A stretch of DNA of 64,000 nt from Streptomyces gobiensis (GTDB taxonomy: Bacteria; Actinomycetota; Actinomycetes; Streptomycetales; Streptomycetaceae): the NCBI RefSeq assembly GCF_021216675.1, contig NZ_CP086120.1:4896501-4960500 (forward strand). The letters run 5' to 3'. The number at the start of each line of letters is the position of its first letter. Positions within the stretch are counted from its first letter, which is position 1. The translations under genes and the position numbers were made by a program. Of the stretch, positions 8,414-16,480 are shown one piece after another. The notes beneath the pieces were generated by a model. That model searched no databases. It was not told the DNA's origin and saw only the letters and a list, made by a program, of their open reading frames with translations.

Positions 8414-9289
8414 CTATGAGGTGAGGAGTCGGGTGAGGAAGTCCGTGTTGGCCGCGATGTCATGACCGAGCACGACGCTGTGGTGGGGGAGCTTGGCCAA
8501 CGCGCCAGCGATGTGGGTGCGGGCTTCGGAGCTGCCGCCGCCGTCCACCTTCAGCAGGCCGAAGATGTCGGGGTAGCGGTCCTCGGTGCTCCCGGTCATG
8601 AAGTCGGTGTCAGCTAGCGTGCGCTGGTCATCTACTGCGACCGGGGCTGCGCCAGGGTGGATCTGCGGGAACAGCAGCGTGGAGGCCTGGCCACCGGTGG
8701 CTAGGGTGAGGCCGAACCAGGCAGCGAACTGGTCGGGAAAGACCTGGCTCTTCAGCTCCCGGGAGCCGTTCTTGTCCCACAGGGGTGTGCGCCGTCCCGC
8801 CAGGAGGGCGTCGGTCACTCGTTGATGCTGTGTTGGGTGGAGCTGTTCACCGGCCTTGATGCGGGTGCGGGCGGTGTCGTACCAGCCGAGCGCGTCCAGC
8901 AGGCCGAGCCCGATGGCCGCTGCGGCCGGCCAGGGCAGAACGTTCAGCTGGCCTGCGCTGTCGGGACGGATGAAGACGCGGTCGTTGGCCAGTAGTTCCC
9001 AGCCGCGGGTGGCCAGCGCGAGTGCGGTGGTGGTCTTGCCCGCGCCTTTGGACCCGAAGGCCAGGAGAGTCTGGTCGTCTCGCACGACGGCGGAGGCGTG
9101 CAGCAGGGTCCAGCCGGACCGCAGCAGCATGCCCCGTGCGGTGTCACGGGCGATCCGGGCAGCGGCCAGGGCTACTGGCTCAGCTGCGCATCCGGCGATG
9201 TCCAACCGGCGGGTGGCGGGCTCGTGGTGGTAGGCCAGCCCGTCATCGGGGGAGACGGCGGTGACGGTGTCATGGGTGTCGCGGGACAC
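8414..9289 (-). CDS. HprK-like ATP-binding protein, possibly missing its N-terminus
   Basis: About 291 residues. The P-loop GSKGAGKT (residues 79-86), preceded by LLHASAVVRDD and followed by GWELLANDRVFI, resembles the C-terminal kinase domain of HPr kinase/phosphorylase and its relatives. The partner Ser/Thr protein is unknown. Coding-like sequence continues in frame upstream of the only usable start (GTG at 9289): about 40 more codons, including HEETAYARTR, without an ATG, GTG or TTG. The 5' end may be lost, or a rare start may be used. HprK-like kinases also occur as tailoring enzymes in some peptide gene clusters, but nothing here proves such a role. Confidence 0.6.
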   Translation of the reverse strand: MSRDTHDTVTAVSPDDGLAYHHEPATRRLDIAGCAAEPVALAAARIARDTARGMLLRSGWTLLHASAVVRDDQTLLAFGSKGAGKTTTALALATRGWELLANDRVFIRPDSAGQLNVLPWPAAAAIGLGLLDALGWYDTARTRIKAGEQLHPTQHQRVTDALLAGRRTPLWDKNGSRELKSQVFPDQFAAWFGLTLATGGQASTLLFPQIHPGAAPVAVDDQRTLADTDFMTGSTEDRYPDIFGLLKVDGGGSSEARTHIAGALAKLPHHSVVLGHDIAANTDFLTRLLTS

Positions 9290-9458
9290 CAGGGTGCGGG
9301 TCCTGGCGTAGGCGGTCTCCTCATGCGGGCAGGCGCCCGGCCTGGCGAGAGGGCGAACCTGCGCCGATTCGCCTTGGAGATTCGGATTTACTCCAAGACC
9401 GTGCTTATTTACTGGAGTTCGTGCTGATAACCGGGTCGGGGACGAGGATATGCGATGG

Positions 9459-9487
9459 TGGCCCGCCTCCAGTGACGGAGCGGGCCA
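9459..9487 (-). terminator. Terminator hairpin after the DUF5753/DUF397 pair
   Basis: TGGCCCGC(C)TCC pairs with GGAGCGGGCCA, an 11-bp stem with one bulged base, four bases beyond the DUF397 stop codon. Confidence 0.7.
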
Positions 9488-9490
9488 CTC

Positions 9491-9727
9491 TCAGCGTCGT
9501 CCGTTGCGTACGTCGGCGATGAACGCGTTGAAGCGCTCGGGCCGGATCAGCAGCGCCGGACCCTGGGGGGTTTTGGAGTCGCGGATTGCGACCCCGTTGT
9601 AGGTGGTCTGAGTTAGGTCGGCGACCTCCAGGCAGTTGTTGCCGGAGCCGCTGCTGTAGGAGGACTTGAACCAGTCAGCGACACCGGCGAGGTCAGGGGC
9701 TGTGAAGGTGCGGGTGGGAGCGGTCAT
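9491..9727 (-). CDS. DUF397 protein
   Basis: 78 residues. The core WFKSSYSSGSGNNCLEVADL and VAIRDSK are the signature of DUF397, a small actinobacterial domain almost always encoded beside an XRE-DUF5753 regulator and thought to act as its partner. Its ATG overlaps the stop of the upstream gene by four bases (ATGA), so translation is coupled. BldB-like and WhiJ-partner proteins belong to this broad family in Streptomyces development. Confidence 0.9.
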   Translation of the reverse strand: MTAPTRTFTAPDLAGVADWFKSSYSSGSGNNCLEVADLTQTTYNGVAIRDSKTPQGPALLIRPERFNAFIADVRNGRR

Positions 9728-10422
9728 TCGGTGATCTCTCGCGATAGTTGTTGCAGGAACTTCGGGGTGTCCTCGGGCGGCAGGGACGATGCCACCAAGG
9801 CGTTGAACTTCCGTGAGAATTTTGCGACCTCGCGGGGTGTGTCGGAGACCGACGATGCGCCCCACGCGTTGTCCACCTGAATCGTGGTCGGCAGTGTGTC
9901 ACCGAGATTCAGGATGCTGAAGTCATTTACGGCGACATACCCGCGTACGGTATGTGGGAGGACCTGCACGGTCATGTTGTCAAGTGCAGCCAGATTGGTG
10001 ATCTCGTCGTACTGTTCACGCATGACGTCGGTATCGCCGACGATGTAGCGGAGCGCGGGCTCGTAGAGGATGGCCCACAGCTTGCCGGGCTCCTCATCGC
10101 GGGTGAGGTACTCCTTGCGTTTCATTCTCAGCTGTACGCCCTGCTGGATGAACTCGTTGGTGGTGTCCTCGACCTGCTTGGCGATCTCGTACAGGGCCCG
10201 TGCGTAGCGCTCGGTCTGCAGCAGGCCCAGGACCACCACCGGATGGAAGGCCTGGATCTCCTGGGCTGCGGACTCAATACCGACGAAGCGCGGCATGCCA
10301 GAAGGCATGGACCCTTTGAACTGGGTCCACCACTCCCGGCTGGAGCCTTCGCGCTGGATTGCCAGTAGCCGGTCGACGCTCTCCTCGTCTGTGATCCCGT
10401 ACCGGGCGAGCAGTTTGCGCAA
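9724..10422 (-). CDS. DUF5753 regulator lacking its HTH domain
   Basis: 232 residues. The DUF5753 effector domain is intact (VGIESAAQEIQAFHPVVVLGLLQTERYARAL, then RYIVGDTDVMREQYDEI and VQVLPHTVRGY). Normal members carry about 70 N-terminal residues forming an XRE helix-turn-helix; here the frame opens with a TTG codon at LRKLLARYG, the final helix of that domain. Upstream in frame a TAA is reached within 17 codons, and no frame restores an HTH. The gene is therefore 5'-truncated and probably unable to bind DNA by itself. It is coupled to the DUF397 gene. Confidence 0.75.
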   Translation of the reverse strand: MRKLLARYGITDEESVDRLLAIQREGSSREWWTQFKGSMPSGMPRFVGIESAAQEIQAFHPVVVLGLLQTERYARALYEIAKQVEDTTNEFIQQGVQLRMKRKEYLTRDEEPGKLWAILYEPALRYIVGDTDVMREQYDEITNLAALDNMTVQVLPHTVRGYVAVNDFSILNLGDTLPTTIQVDNAWGASSVSDTPREVAKFSRKFNALVASSLPPEDTPKFLQQLSREITE

Positions 10423-10510
10423 GTCGGCGCCTGACCGACTGCACCGAGCGCCAGTCGCTGGTTACCCAGACGCAGCTGTTGGATCGGGCAGCCGAGACGG
10501 AGGAGAGTCG

Positions 10511-10750
10511 GTGACCGCCCGGCACTGTCGCCCACGCATTCCTGACTCGGGCGGCGTCCTTGCCGGGATCGCTCTGGCCACCGCGAACCTCCTCGATTTC
10601 GGTGCCCAGGTGTATGCAGCCGAGGCCTCGTTCGCGGACAAGGTGGCTACCGCGACCCTGCTCCTGCGGGCGTTCTTGCCCGTTCAGGTCAGCAGCATGC
10701 CCACGATCCGCCACAGGTGGACAGGGGTGGCGCTGCGGTGCTGCGGCTGA
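10511..10750 (+). CDS. Possible small protein in the DUF5753-MarR gap
   Basis: 79 codons from a GTG with a strong GGAGGAG site five bases upstream. The middle (GGVLAGIALATANLLDFGAQVYAA, then ATLLLRAFLP) is weakly hydrophobic. No family recognised and the C-terminal end looks unselected. It lies where the lost 5' part of the DUF5753 gene would be, on the other strand, so it may be chance. The remainder of 10423-10885 shows nothing further apart from the MarR promoter. Confidence 0.3.
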   Translation: MTARHCRPRIPDSGGVLAGIALATANLLDFGAQVYAAEASFADKVATATLLLRAFLPVQVSSMPTIRHRWTGVALRCCG

Positions 10751-10849
10751 ACCGTCACCTACACGCAGAGGACCCCGGCCGCCATCACGCGGCCGGGGTA
10801 ACGCCAGCCGCAGTCCGTTGCTCCTCAAGGCCGAGCCACAGGCAACTGG

Positions 10850-10879
10850 TTGCACAGTCAAACGTTCTGGTTGTATGGT
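10850..10879 (+). promoter_or_regulatory. Promoter of the marR gene, probably leaderless
   Basis: -35 TTGCAC (10850-10855), 18-bp spacer, -10 TATGGT (10874-10879). The ATG at 10886 comes six bases after the -10, so transcription should begin at or next to the start codon; no ribosome binding site precedes it. GGTT-N9-AACC (10869-10885) overlaps the -10 and could be the repressor's own operator. Confidence 0.5.
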
Positions 10880-10885
10880 CGAACC

Positions 10886-11329
10886 ATGTCGAGGGATCGC
10901 AGGACTGATGACCCGGTTGTTTTCCAGAAGGCACTGGGGAGTTTCATCCGCGCCTTCGGGCTGCACCAGCCGGAAACAACTCCCTGTGGCCAGCCGATCT
11001 CCGTCTCCGAGGCGCATGCCCTGGGCGAGTTGGCGCAGGAAGGCGAACTGCGGCAGGTCGAACTGACCCGTCGGCTGCGGCTGCAGAAGAGCACCGTGAG
11101 TCGGCTGGTCGGGCAGCTGTCCGCTCGCGGCTGGGTGGAACGCGTCCCGGCACTCGACGACGGACGGGGCGTCGTACTGCGACTCACCTCCTCGGGACGG
11201 CGAGCTGCGCAGAACCTGGACGAAGCACGACGGGAGCGGTTCTCCCGACTACTTGAATCGATCCCGGATCACGAACGAGCGGGCGTACTGCACGCCCTCG
11301 ATGTCATGGTGGAGGCACTGGATGAGTAA
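10886..11329 (+). CDS. MarR-family transcriptional regulator
   Basis: 147 residues. The winged-helix core is clear: SVSEAHALGELAQEGELRQVELTRRLRLQKSTVSRLVGQLSARGWVER, with the recognition helix around STVSRLVGQL and the wing DDGRGVVLRLT. MarR proteins are dimeric ligand- or redox-responsive repressors. The ligand cannot be told from sequence. The next gene, for a membrane-anchored protein, starts within the last three codons, so the two form an operon. Confidence 0.9.
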   Translation: MSRDRRTDDPVVFQKALGSFIRAFGLHQPETTPCGQPISVSEAHALGELAQEGELRQVELTRRLRLQKSTVSRLVGQLSARGWVERVPALDDGRGVVLRLTSSGRRAAQNLDEARRERFSRLLESIPDHERAGVLHALDVMVEALDE

Positions 11330-11849
11330 CGGCAGACGCCGGGCCCTGGGGGCGGGTGCGGCTGTGGCCGTCATCGGCGTGGCGGTGGCTGTGGCCCTGG
11401 TGGCCGGCGGATCGCAGCAGGATTCGGGCGACCGGCAGACAGACCGGCAGAAGGCGGTGGCCGAGCGGGGCCAGAGCGTGATGCCCTTCGACCTCGAACA
11501 GACCACGCACCGCTTCACGCCCACGGCAACGGGCGGAATCCAGGACGTCGTGGCCGACCAGCGCGGCGATGCCGAGCAGGTCGACCTGATACGCGCGCAT
11601 CTGCGAAAGGAGGCCCAGGCGTTCAGCCGGGGTGACTTCTCAGACCCATCTCGGATCCACGGCGCGGACATGCCCGGCCTTGCCGAGCTCCAGGACGGCT
11701 ATGACCGTTTCGAGGTGCGGTACGAGGAACGGGCGGACGGAGCCACCTTGACCTACGCCACGGATGATTCCGCGCTGGTCGACGCCCTGCACAGCTGGTT
11801 CGAAGCCCAGCTCGGCGACCACGGCGCGCACGCCAAGCCCGGCCATTGA
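11322..11849 (+). CDS. Membrane-anchored protein of unknown function, partner of MarR gene
   Basis: 175 residues. An N-terminal Arg-rich stretch and one hydrophobic segment (residues ~8-29) place the rest outside the membrane. The domain has MPFDLEQTTHRFTP, AEQVDLIRAHLRKEAQAFSRGDFSDPSRIHGADMPGL and ALVDALHSWFEAQLGDHG. I recall this domain from small proteins often mislabelled aspartate carbamoyltransferase; no carbamoyltransferase motif is present. The invariant-looking RGDF..P..IHG..MPG segment could bind a ligand or metal. The ATG at 11322 has GGAGG six bases upstream and overlaps the marR stop by eight bases. Confidence 0.75.
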   Translation: MSNGRRRALGAGAAVAVIGVAVAVALVAGGSQQDSGDRQTDRQKAVAERGQSVMPFDLEQTTHRFTPTATGGIQDVVADQRGDAEQVDLIRAHLRKEAQAFSRGDFSDPSRIHGADMPGLAELQDGYDRFEVRYEERADGATLTYATDDSALVDALHSWFEAQLGDHGAHAKPGH

Positions 11850-12009
11850 ACCGGCGGCCTGTCGACAAGTGGGAACTGTGAGCTCGGACGTAGCAGCACG
11901 TCCGGAGGCCACGATTAGGCGGCTTATGCAAGCTGGTTCGGTCGAGTCGCCGGGGGGCTCGACCCGTCGTGCTGACACCGGATGCACCGTGCTTCTCCCG
12001 CATGCCTTG

Positions 12010-12384
12010 GCGCGCCGGTGTGGCTGGACTACTTCGATGAGGCGGAGCTGCGTGCTCAGCAGGGCACGTGCTTGATGCATATCGGGGAGTTGGACGAGGC
12101 CGAGAGTTCACTTGGCGGAGGCGTTGGCGATCCGTCGCAACGGTCGTCGCGATGCCCACCTACGTGACCAGGTGAACTACGGTTTGAGACTTGCCGACAT
12201 CGCTCTGTCTAAGCGGGATATCGATGGGGCCTGCGAACGAGCGTACGAGGCCGTGAGCGCCAACCGTGGCGTCACGTCCACGAGGATGACTACGAATACC
12301 GCTGACTTTATCAGCCGGATTGCGGCATACCGGACCCATAGTGCGGTGCGCGAACTCATCGACATCGCGGAATCCTCGGAGTGA
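12010..12384 (+). pseudogene. Frameshifted C-terminal fragment of a TPR-type regulator
   Basis: Frame one reads WLDYFDEAELRAQQGTCLMHIGELDEAESSL; at about 12105-12115 the sequence continues in another frame as AEALAIRRNGRRDAHLRDQVNYGLRLADIAL and then to the stop at 12384. Together they match the TPR half of Streptomyces regulators with an N-terminal HTH. The N-terminal two thirds are absent and no start precedes the fragment, so it is a decayed remnant. Confidence 0.7.
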
Positions 12385-12385
12385 G

Positions 12386-13156
12386 CTACAAGTCGACAGG
12401 TTCTCTTCCCCGTACAGCACGGAGAACGGCCGGGGTATCGGATAGATCGGTGAGAACGACATCGGCCCCTGCTGCAGTCAATTTCTCAGCGGAGGTGGAG
12501 CCAGTTGCGACCGCTACGACCCTCGCGCCCCCGGCCTGCGCGGTGGCGATGTCCAGTACCGTGTCGCCGATGATCACGGTGTTGCTGCCGTTGTATGAGT
12601 ACTTCAGATATTCCTTGGCACGGCACCAGGCGTGGGGCAGCAGTTCCGTGCGCTCAGTGGCGTCGTCGCCGTATGCGCCCGCAGCGAAGTCGATGTGCTC
12701 GGCAAGCCCGAAGACGGTGAGCTTCAGCTCGGCCAGAGTGCGCATATTGCCGGTCAGTGCGGACTGATGGACCCCAGGAAGTCCGGAGAGCGCCAGCAGT
12801 GCTTCGGCAGCCCCGGGCAGCACTCGACCCGCTTCGGCGAGGAGGCTGCACCGAGCCCGCAGCTCCTCAGCGACAGCCTGAGTGAAGCGACTGATGATCT
12901 CGGGTTCAGGATTGATGCCGTGCAGCCGCAGCGTTTCAGCGGTAACTGTCATGCCGAAGTCGTACAGCGTTGGGGTGCCCTTGGTATGCCACCAGCGCAG
13001 GGCGCTGGTGATCTCGTCGGCGAGGTTACGTAGTCCGTAGCGCCGTATGGTCGCTCCGGTAATCCGCGCCCAGGAGCTGCCGTCTTCGGTGAGGGCGAAC
13101 CAGCCGTCTGCCTGCTGGTAGAAGGTGACGTCGGGCAGCTTGGCGGCTAGCGCGAA
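12386..13156 (-). pseudogene. Methyltransferase tail fused in frame to a HAD phosphatase lacking its N-terminus
   Basis: The frame opens after a TAA at 13157-13159 with no start codon. The first ~68 codons (GWFALTEDGSSWARITG, IRRYGLRNLADEI, RWWHTKGTPTLYDFG) look like the C-terminal end of PCMT-like methyltransferases of peptide-modifying systems. Without interruption the frame continues as a HAD-family hydrolase (AETLRLHGI, SALTGNMRTLAELKL, NTVIIGDTVLDIATAQAGGARVVAVATG) that lacks the N-terminal DxD nucleophile motif. The HAD part alone could start at the ATG at 12952 and give a 188-residue protein, but without the nucleophile it should be inactive as a phosphatase. Confidence 0.65.
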
Positions 13157-13290
13157 TTATGCGTGACTGCTGAGTTGGCCCAAGTCGAGGCGTTCTTGTC
13201 GCCGCCACCGACGGTGTCTGACTTACCGTCCGTGTCGCCGGGCGGGCCCTTCGGTGGTTCCTCCGGCGGCGGCTTACCGTGACCACCCAT
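13147..13290 (-). CDS. Small Gly/Pro/Asp-rich peptide, 47 residues
   Basis: ATG at 13290 with AAGGGAG nine bases upstream; stop TAG at 13147-13149. The sequence begins MGGHGKPPPEEPPKGPPGD and ends STWANSAVTHNSR. It is hydrophilic, disordered-looking and lacks Cys. It lies directly upstream of, and overlaps by ten bases, the methyltransferase-tail fragment, the position of a precursor peptide gene in several peptide-modification loci. Whether it is a precursor or simply an orphan leader cannot be decided. Confidence 0.45.
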   Translation of the reverse strand: MGGHGKPPPEEPPKGPPGDTDGKSDTVGGGDKNASTWANSAVTHNSR

Positions 13291-13452
13291 GAGTGGGTCT
13301 CCCTTCGGTTGTCCGTCGCTACAGTTTCGGACCGCCGGGACGTCGGTTCCTATGAGCGTTTATGACAGCACGCCGGGTCCGGTTCAATTCGGGGATGTTT
13401 AGGCCGACTTGACACAATGATGCGCGTGACGGTGTACCTTGGGTGACGACTC

Positions 13453-13473
13453 GCTTCGTTTCCGTAACGAAGC
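13453..13473 (+). promoter_or_regulatory. Inverted repeat upstream of the HTH gene
   Basis: GCTTCGTT-tccgt-AACGAAGC, an 8-bp perfect inverted repeat 70 bp before the start at 13543. A second inverted repeat, GCCCTTGG (13475-13482) with CCAAGGGC (13503-13510), follows. Both could be operators for the encoded DNA-binding protein. Confidence 0.45.
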
Positions 13474-13542
13474 AGCCCTTGGCAGGTGCGGACAACACCG
13501 AACCAAGGGCCTACACCGACGAGTGGACAGGACCCACTGACG

Positions 13543-14550
13543 ATGCACTGCGATGTTAGCGCGCCTGTGCGTGCTCCTTTCCTGCAAACCCCTGAAGCGT
13601 TGATCTATGAGGTGGGGCTGTCTGATGCCGGGTTGCGGTTGTTGCAGGCGATGGTGAAGCTGGCGCCCCGGAACGGTCGGAACAGTGACGCGGTCGCCAG
13701 GGGGTTGGGGATGGGGAAGGAGAAGACCAACGCGGCGCGTAAGTGCCTGCGGGAGCATGGGCATTGGCATGCGCGGAAGCGGCAGAACGGGGAGGGGCGG
13801 ATTCGGGATCAGCGGATGGCGTCGCTGGTGCCGTTGCGGACGAAGGCGGAGGTGGAGGCCGGGTGGGCGGCGGCTGAGGAGGCCGTACGGCTGGGCAAGG
13901 ACACGGAGCAGTCGCGGAGGCTGGGGGTGCGGATCCTCAACTCAGCTCAGTGGCAGCCGAAACCGGCCGCCGGTTCGCCCGCTCCACGGCCCGCCCGGCG
14001 GCGGCCCCCGGAGGGGCACGAGACAGACGTAGTCCAGACCCCCCTCCCTGTCCCCGCGCAAGCGCCGAAGCCGAAGCCAGCGTCGCAGGCCGGGCCGGAG
14101 GGGGAGGCGGGGTTGTCGGCGTTGACGGGGCCGTTGGCCTCGTATGCCGTGCGGGCTGAGGGGGTGTTGATGCGGTTGCGGCGGACGACGCCGGAGCTGG
14201 TGTTGTCGGGGGATGACGCGCGGGAGTTGGCGCAGATCGCCGGGCATTATCTGCTGCGGGGTGAGGGGCCGGAGACCATCCGGGCTGTGGTGGTGCAGGG
14301 GCTGCCGCCGGAAGGGGTGCGCTCGCCCAGAGGGTTTGTACGGCAGCGGTTGCTGCGGTATCTGCCGCCGCTGCCTGCCTGGGCAAAGCCCAATCTACGG
14401 AAGCCGGAGAAGCCCGACCCCGTCCCCGCCGGGCCGGACGAGCCGCCCCGTGCCCGGCCTGGCGAGCCGGCTGACCTGATCCGGCAAGGACACGGCTGGC
14501 GAGCCGCCTTTCAGGCCGCCGCTGGCCGGGAAGGGTTCAGCTCATCCTGA
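13543..14550 (+). CDS. Helix-turn-helix domain protein with Pro-rich linker
   Basis: 335 residues. An N-terminal winged-helix-like region (SDAGLRLLQAMVKLAPRNGRNSDAVARGLGMGKEKTNAARKCLREHGHW, ~25-75) resembles helix-turn-helix proteins widespread in Streptomyces accessory regions. A Pro/Ala-rich linker (~145-205) joins it to a second helical domain (ELVLSGDDARELAQIAGHYLLRGEGPETIRAVVVQGLPPEGVRSPRGFVRQRLLRYLP), then a Pro-rich tail. No enzymatic motif is seen. The ATG at 13543 is preferred over an in-frame start at 13486 because the domain begins close to it. Its last 14 bases overlap the convergent PucR gene. Confidence 0.7.
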   Translation: MHCDVSAPVRAPFLQTPEALIYEVGLSDAGLRLLQAMVKLAPRNGRNSDAVARGLGMGKEKTNAARKCLREHGHWHARKRQNGEGRIRDQRMASLVPLRTKAEVEAGWAAAEEAVRLGKDTEQSRRLGVRILNSAQWQPKPAAGSPAPRPARRRPPEGHETDVVQTPLPVPAQAPKPKPASQAGPEGEAGLSALTGPLASYAVRAEGVLMRLRRTTPELVLSGDDARELAQIAGHYLLRGEGPETIRAVVVQGLPPEGVRSPRGFVRQRLLRYLPPLPAWAKPNLRKPEKPDPVPAGPDEPPRARPGEPADLIRQGHGWRAAFQAAAGREGFSSS

Positions 14551-16231
14551 GGGCCAGGAAGAAGTCCAGCTTGTCCTCCAGGCGGGAGAGGTCGCGGCCG
14601 GTGAGCTGCTCGATGCGGCCGACCCGGTAGCGCAGGGTGTTGACGTGCAGGTGGAGGCGGCCGGCGCAGCGGGTCCAGGAGCCGTCGGAGTCCAGGAACG
14701 CTTCCAGGGTGGGGACCAGCTCGGCGCGGTGCCGGTGGTCGTAGTCGCGCAGCGGGTCCAGCAGCCGGGCGGTGAAGGCGCGGCGGACATCATCCGGGAC
14801 AAAGGGGAGCAGCAGGACATGGGAGGCCAGCTCCTCGTGTCCGGCCGCGCACATCCGCCCCGGGCGGGCCGCGGCCACCCGGCGGGCGTGCCGGGCCTCC
14901 TCCAGCGCGCCGCGCAGCCCCTCGGCGGAGTGCACGGAGGCGCTGACGCCCAGGGTGATGCGGCCGTCGTCCGCCAGGCCGCGCTCCAGGGGTTCGCGGA
15001 CGGAGGCCAGCAGGGCGTCGGCGTGCAGGGCCGGCCCGGCGCCGACCTCGGTGTCCTGGTCGGGTCCCCGGTCGGCTTCGACGCCGGGGATCGGGACCAG
15101 GGCCACCGCCTCCTCGCCGGTGTGGGCGACGGCGATCCGGTCCGCCGGGTCGGGGCCCGAGGTGCGCGGGTCGACCAGGGTCTCCTCCAGCAGTGACTGG
15201 GCGACCGGGCCGCCGGGGATGTCCCCGCCGGTCCACTCCACCGAGGCCACGACGACCTGCCACTGCGGGGCGCTGCCCAGGCCGGGCAGCAGGACAGGGG
15301 CCGCGACCCGCAGCCGGGCCGCGATCTCGGCTGGCGGCGCGCCCGCCTGCACCAGCTCCAGGACCTCCTGGGCCAGCCGGCGGCGTACCGTACGGGCGGC
15401 ATCGCGGCGGTCCCGCTCCACCGCGATCAGCTGGGTGACGCCCTGCAGCAGATCGATCCGCTCCTCCGCCCAGTCACCGGCGTCCGCCTCCACGGCGAGC
15501 AGCCAGTCGGAGAGCACCGTCTCACGCAGATCGCGGCCGTTGCTGCGGATGGGGAAGAGCGAGTATGTGGTCTGGTCGACGATGGTCCGGTGCGGGCCGC
15601 GCCGTCCGGTCCGTACGGCCGCCAGATGCTCACCCGCGAGCCGTGCGCACACGGCCGGGGGCAGCTCCGGAGTAGTGGAGCCGGGGGCCGCGCCCGCGAC
15701 CTGGCGGCCGGTGGGGGAGAGCACCCAGGCCCGCAGATCCAGATCCGAGCCCAGCAGATCGAGCACCACATCGGGGCCGCCGCCCGCCGGGCCCGCGGTC
15801 ATCATCCGCCGGTGCCGGTCGACGACAGCGGCCAGATCCCCGGCCCGCTCGCCGGAGACCTTGCGCACCACATGCTCGGTGATCGTCGCAAAGGCGACAT
15901 CCTCGTTGACGGCGAAGAGCGGCAGCCGGTGGTTCGCACAAGCGGCGATCAGATCGTCGGGGATGGCGCCCAACTCGGCCTCGCCCGCCGCCAGTCCGGC
16001 GACTCCAGCGGTGGTCAGGGTTCGTACGAAACGCTCAGAGTCGGACGGCTCGTGCCGCCAGGCCAGTCCGGTGAGTACCAGTTCGCCCCCCGAGAGGTAG
16101 CGGCTGGGGTCGCGTAGATCGGTGGTCATGACACCGCGGACGGTGCGGTCGAGTTCTTCCTCGCCGCCGAGCAGCCGCAGGCCCAGCGAGGCGGTGTCCA
16201 GCAGTGCGCGGAGCCGCATGTCGTCGCTCAC
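14537..16231 (-). CDS. pucR: PucR-family transcriptional regulator of purine catabolism
   Basis: 564 residues. The N-terminal PucR-type ligand domain (LRALLDTASLGLRLLGGEEELDRTVRGVMTTDLRDPSRYLSGGELVLT) is followed by a central GGDEF-like region and the C-terminal HTH_30 of the family (DGSWTRCAGRLHLHVNTLRYRVGRIEQLTGRDLSRLEDKL). In Bacillus PucR controls the purine hydroxylase and urate genes. Here it is divergent from the xanthine dehydrogenase genes, with a 14-bp palindrome in the 249-bp gap, so control of those genes is likely. The GTG at 16231 lacks a clear binding site; ATG at 16219 is an alternative. Confidence 0.88.
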   Translation of the reverse strand: MSDDMRLRALLDTASLGLRLLGGEEELDRTVRGVMTTDLRDPSRYLSGGELVLTGLAWRHEPSDSERFVRTLTTAGVAGLAAGEAELGAIPDDLIAACANHRLPLFAVNEDVAFATITEHVVRKVSGERAGDLAAVVDRHRRMMTAGPAGGGPDVVLDLLGSDLDLRAWVLSPTGRQVAGAAPGSTTPELPPAVCARLAGEHLAAVRTGRRGPHRTIVDQTTYSLFPIRSNGRDLRETVLSDWLLAVEADAGDWAEERIDLLQGVTQLIAVERDRRDAARTVRRRLAQEVLELVQAGAPPAEIAARLRVAAPVLLPGLGSAPQWQVVVASVEWTGGDIPGGPVAQSLLEETLVDPRTSGPDPADRIAVAHTGEEAVALVPIPGVEADRGPDQDTEVGAGPALHADALLASVREPLERGLADDGRITLGVSASVHSAEGLRGALEEARHARRVAAARPGRMCAAGHEELASHVLLLPFVPDDVRRAFTARLLDPLRDYDHRHRAELVPTLEAFLDSDGSWTRCAGRLHLHVNTLRYRVGRIEQLTGRDLSRLEDKLDFFLALRMS

Positions 16232-16307
16232 CGTTCTGTCGTGTGTTGCCGTAGTAATGACGAGAGGCTTCAGAAACCCGTCTTTCGTTCGAATCTACAA
16301 GACGGGG

Positions 16308-16321
16308 TGGCTGGCCAGCCA
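16308..16321. promoter_or_regulatory. 14-bp palindrome between pucR and the xdh operon
   Basis: TGGCTGGCCAGCCA is a perfect palindrome roughly midway between the two divergent genes, a candidate PucR operator. The assignment to PucR is inference from position only. Confidence 0.4.
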
Positions 16322-16480
16322 ATCGCTTCATGCCTTCGGTGACTGCACCGGTTGCTCACACGGACGGTCTACTTGGGCCACACGAGATGAACACCACATG
16401 AACGGGCCCCTCAGGCAAGGGCCGAATGGCTCTCAGGCTAGGGCCATACAGCACCTCGAGCGATCCGAGAAGAGACATCC

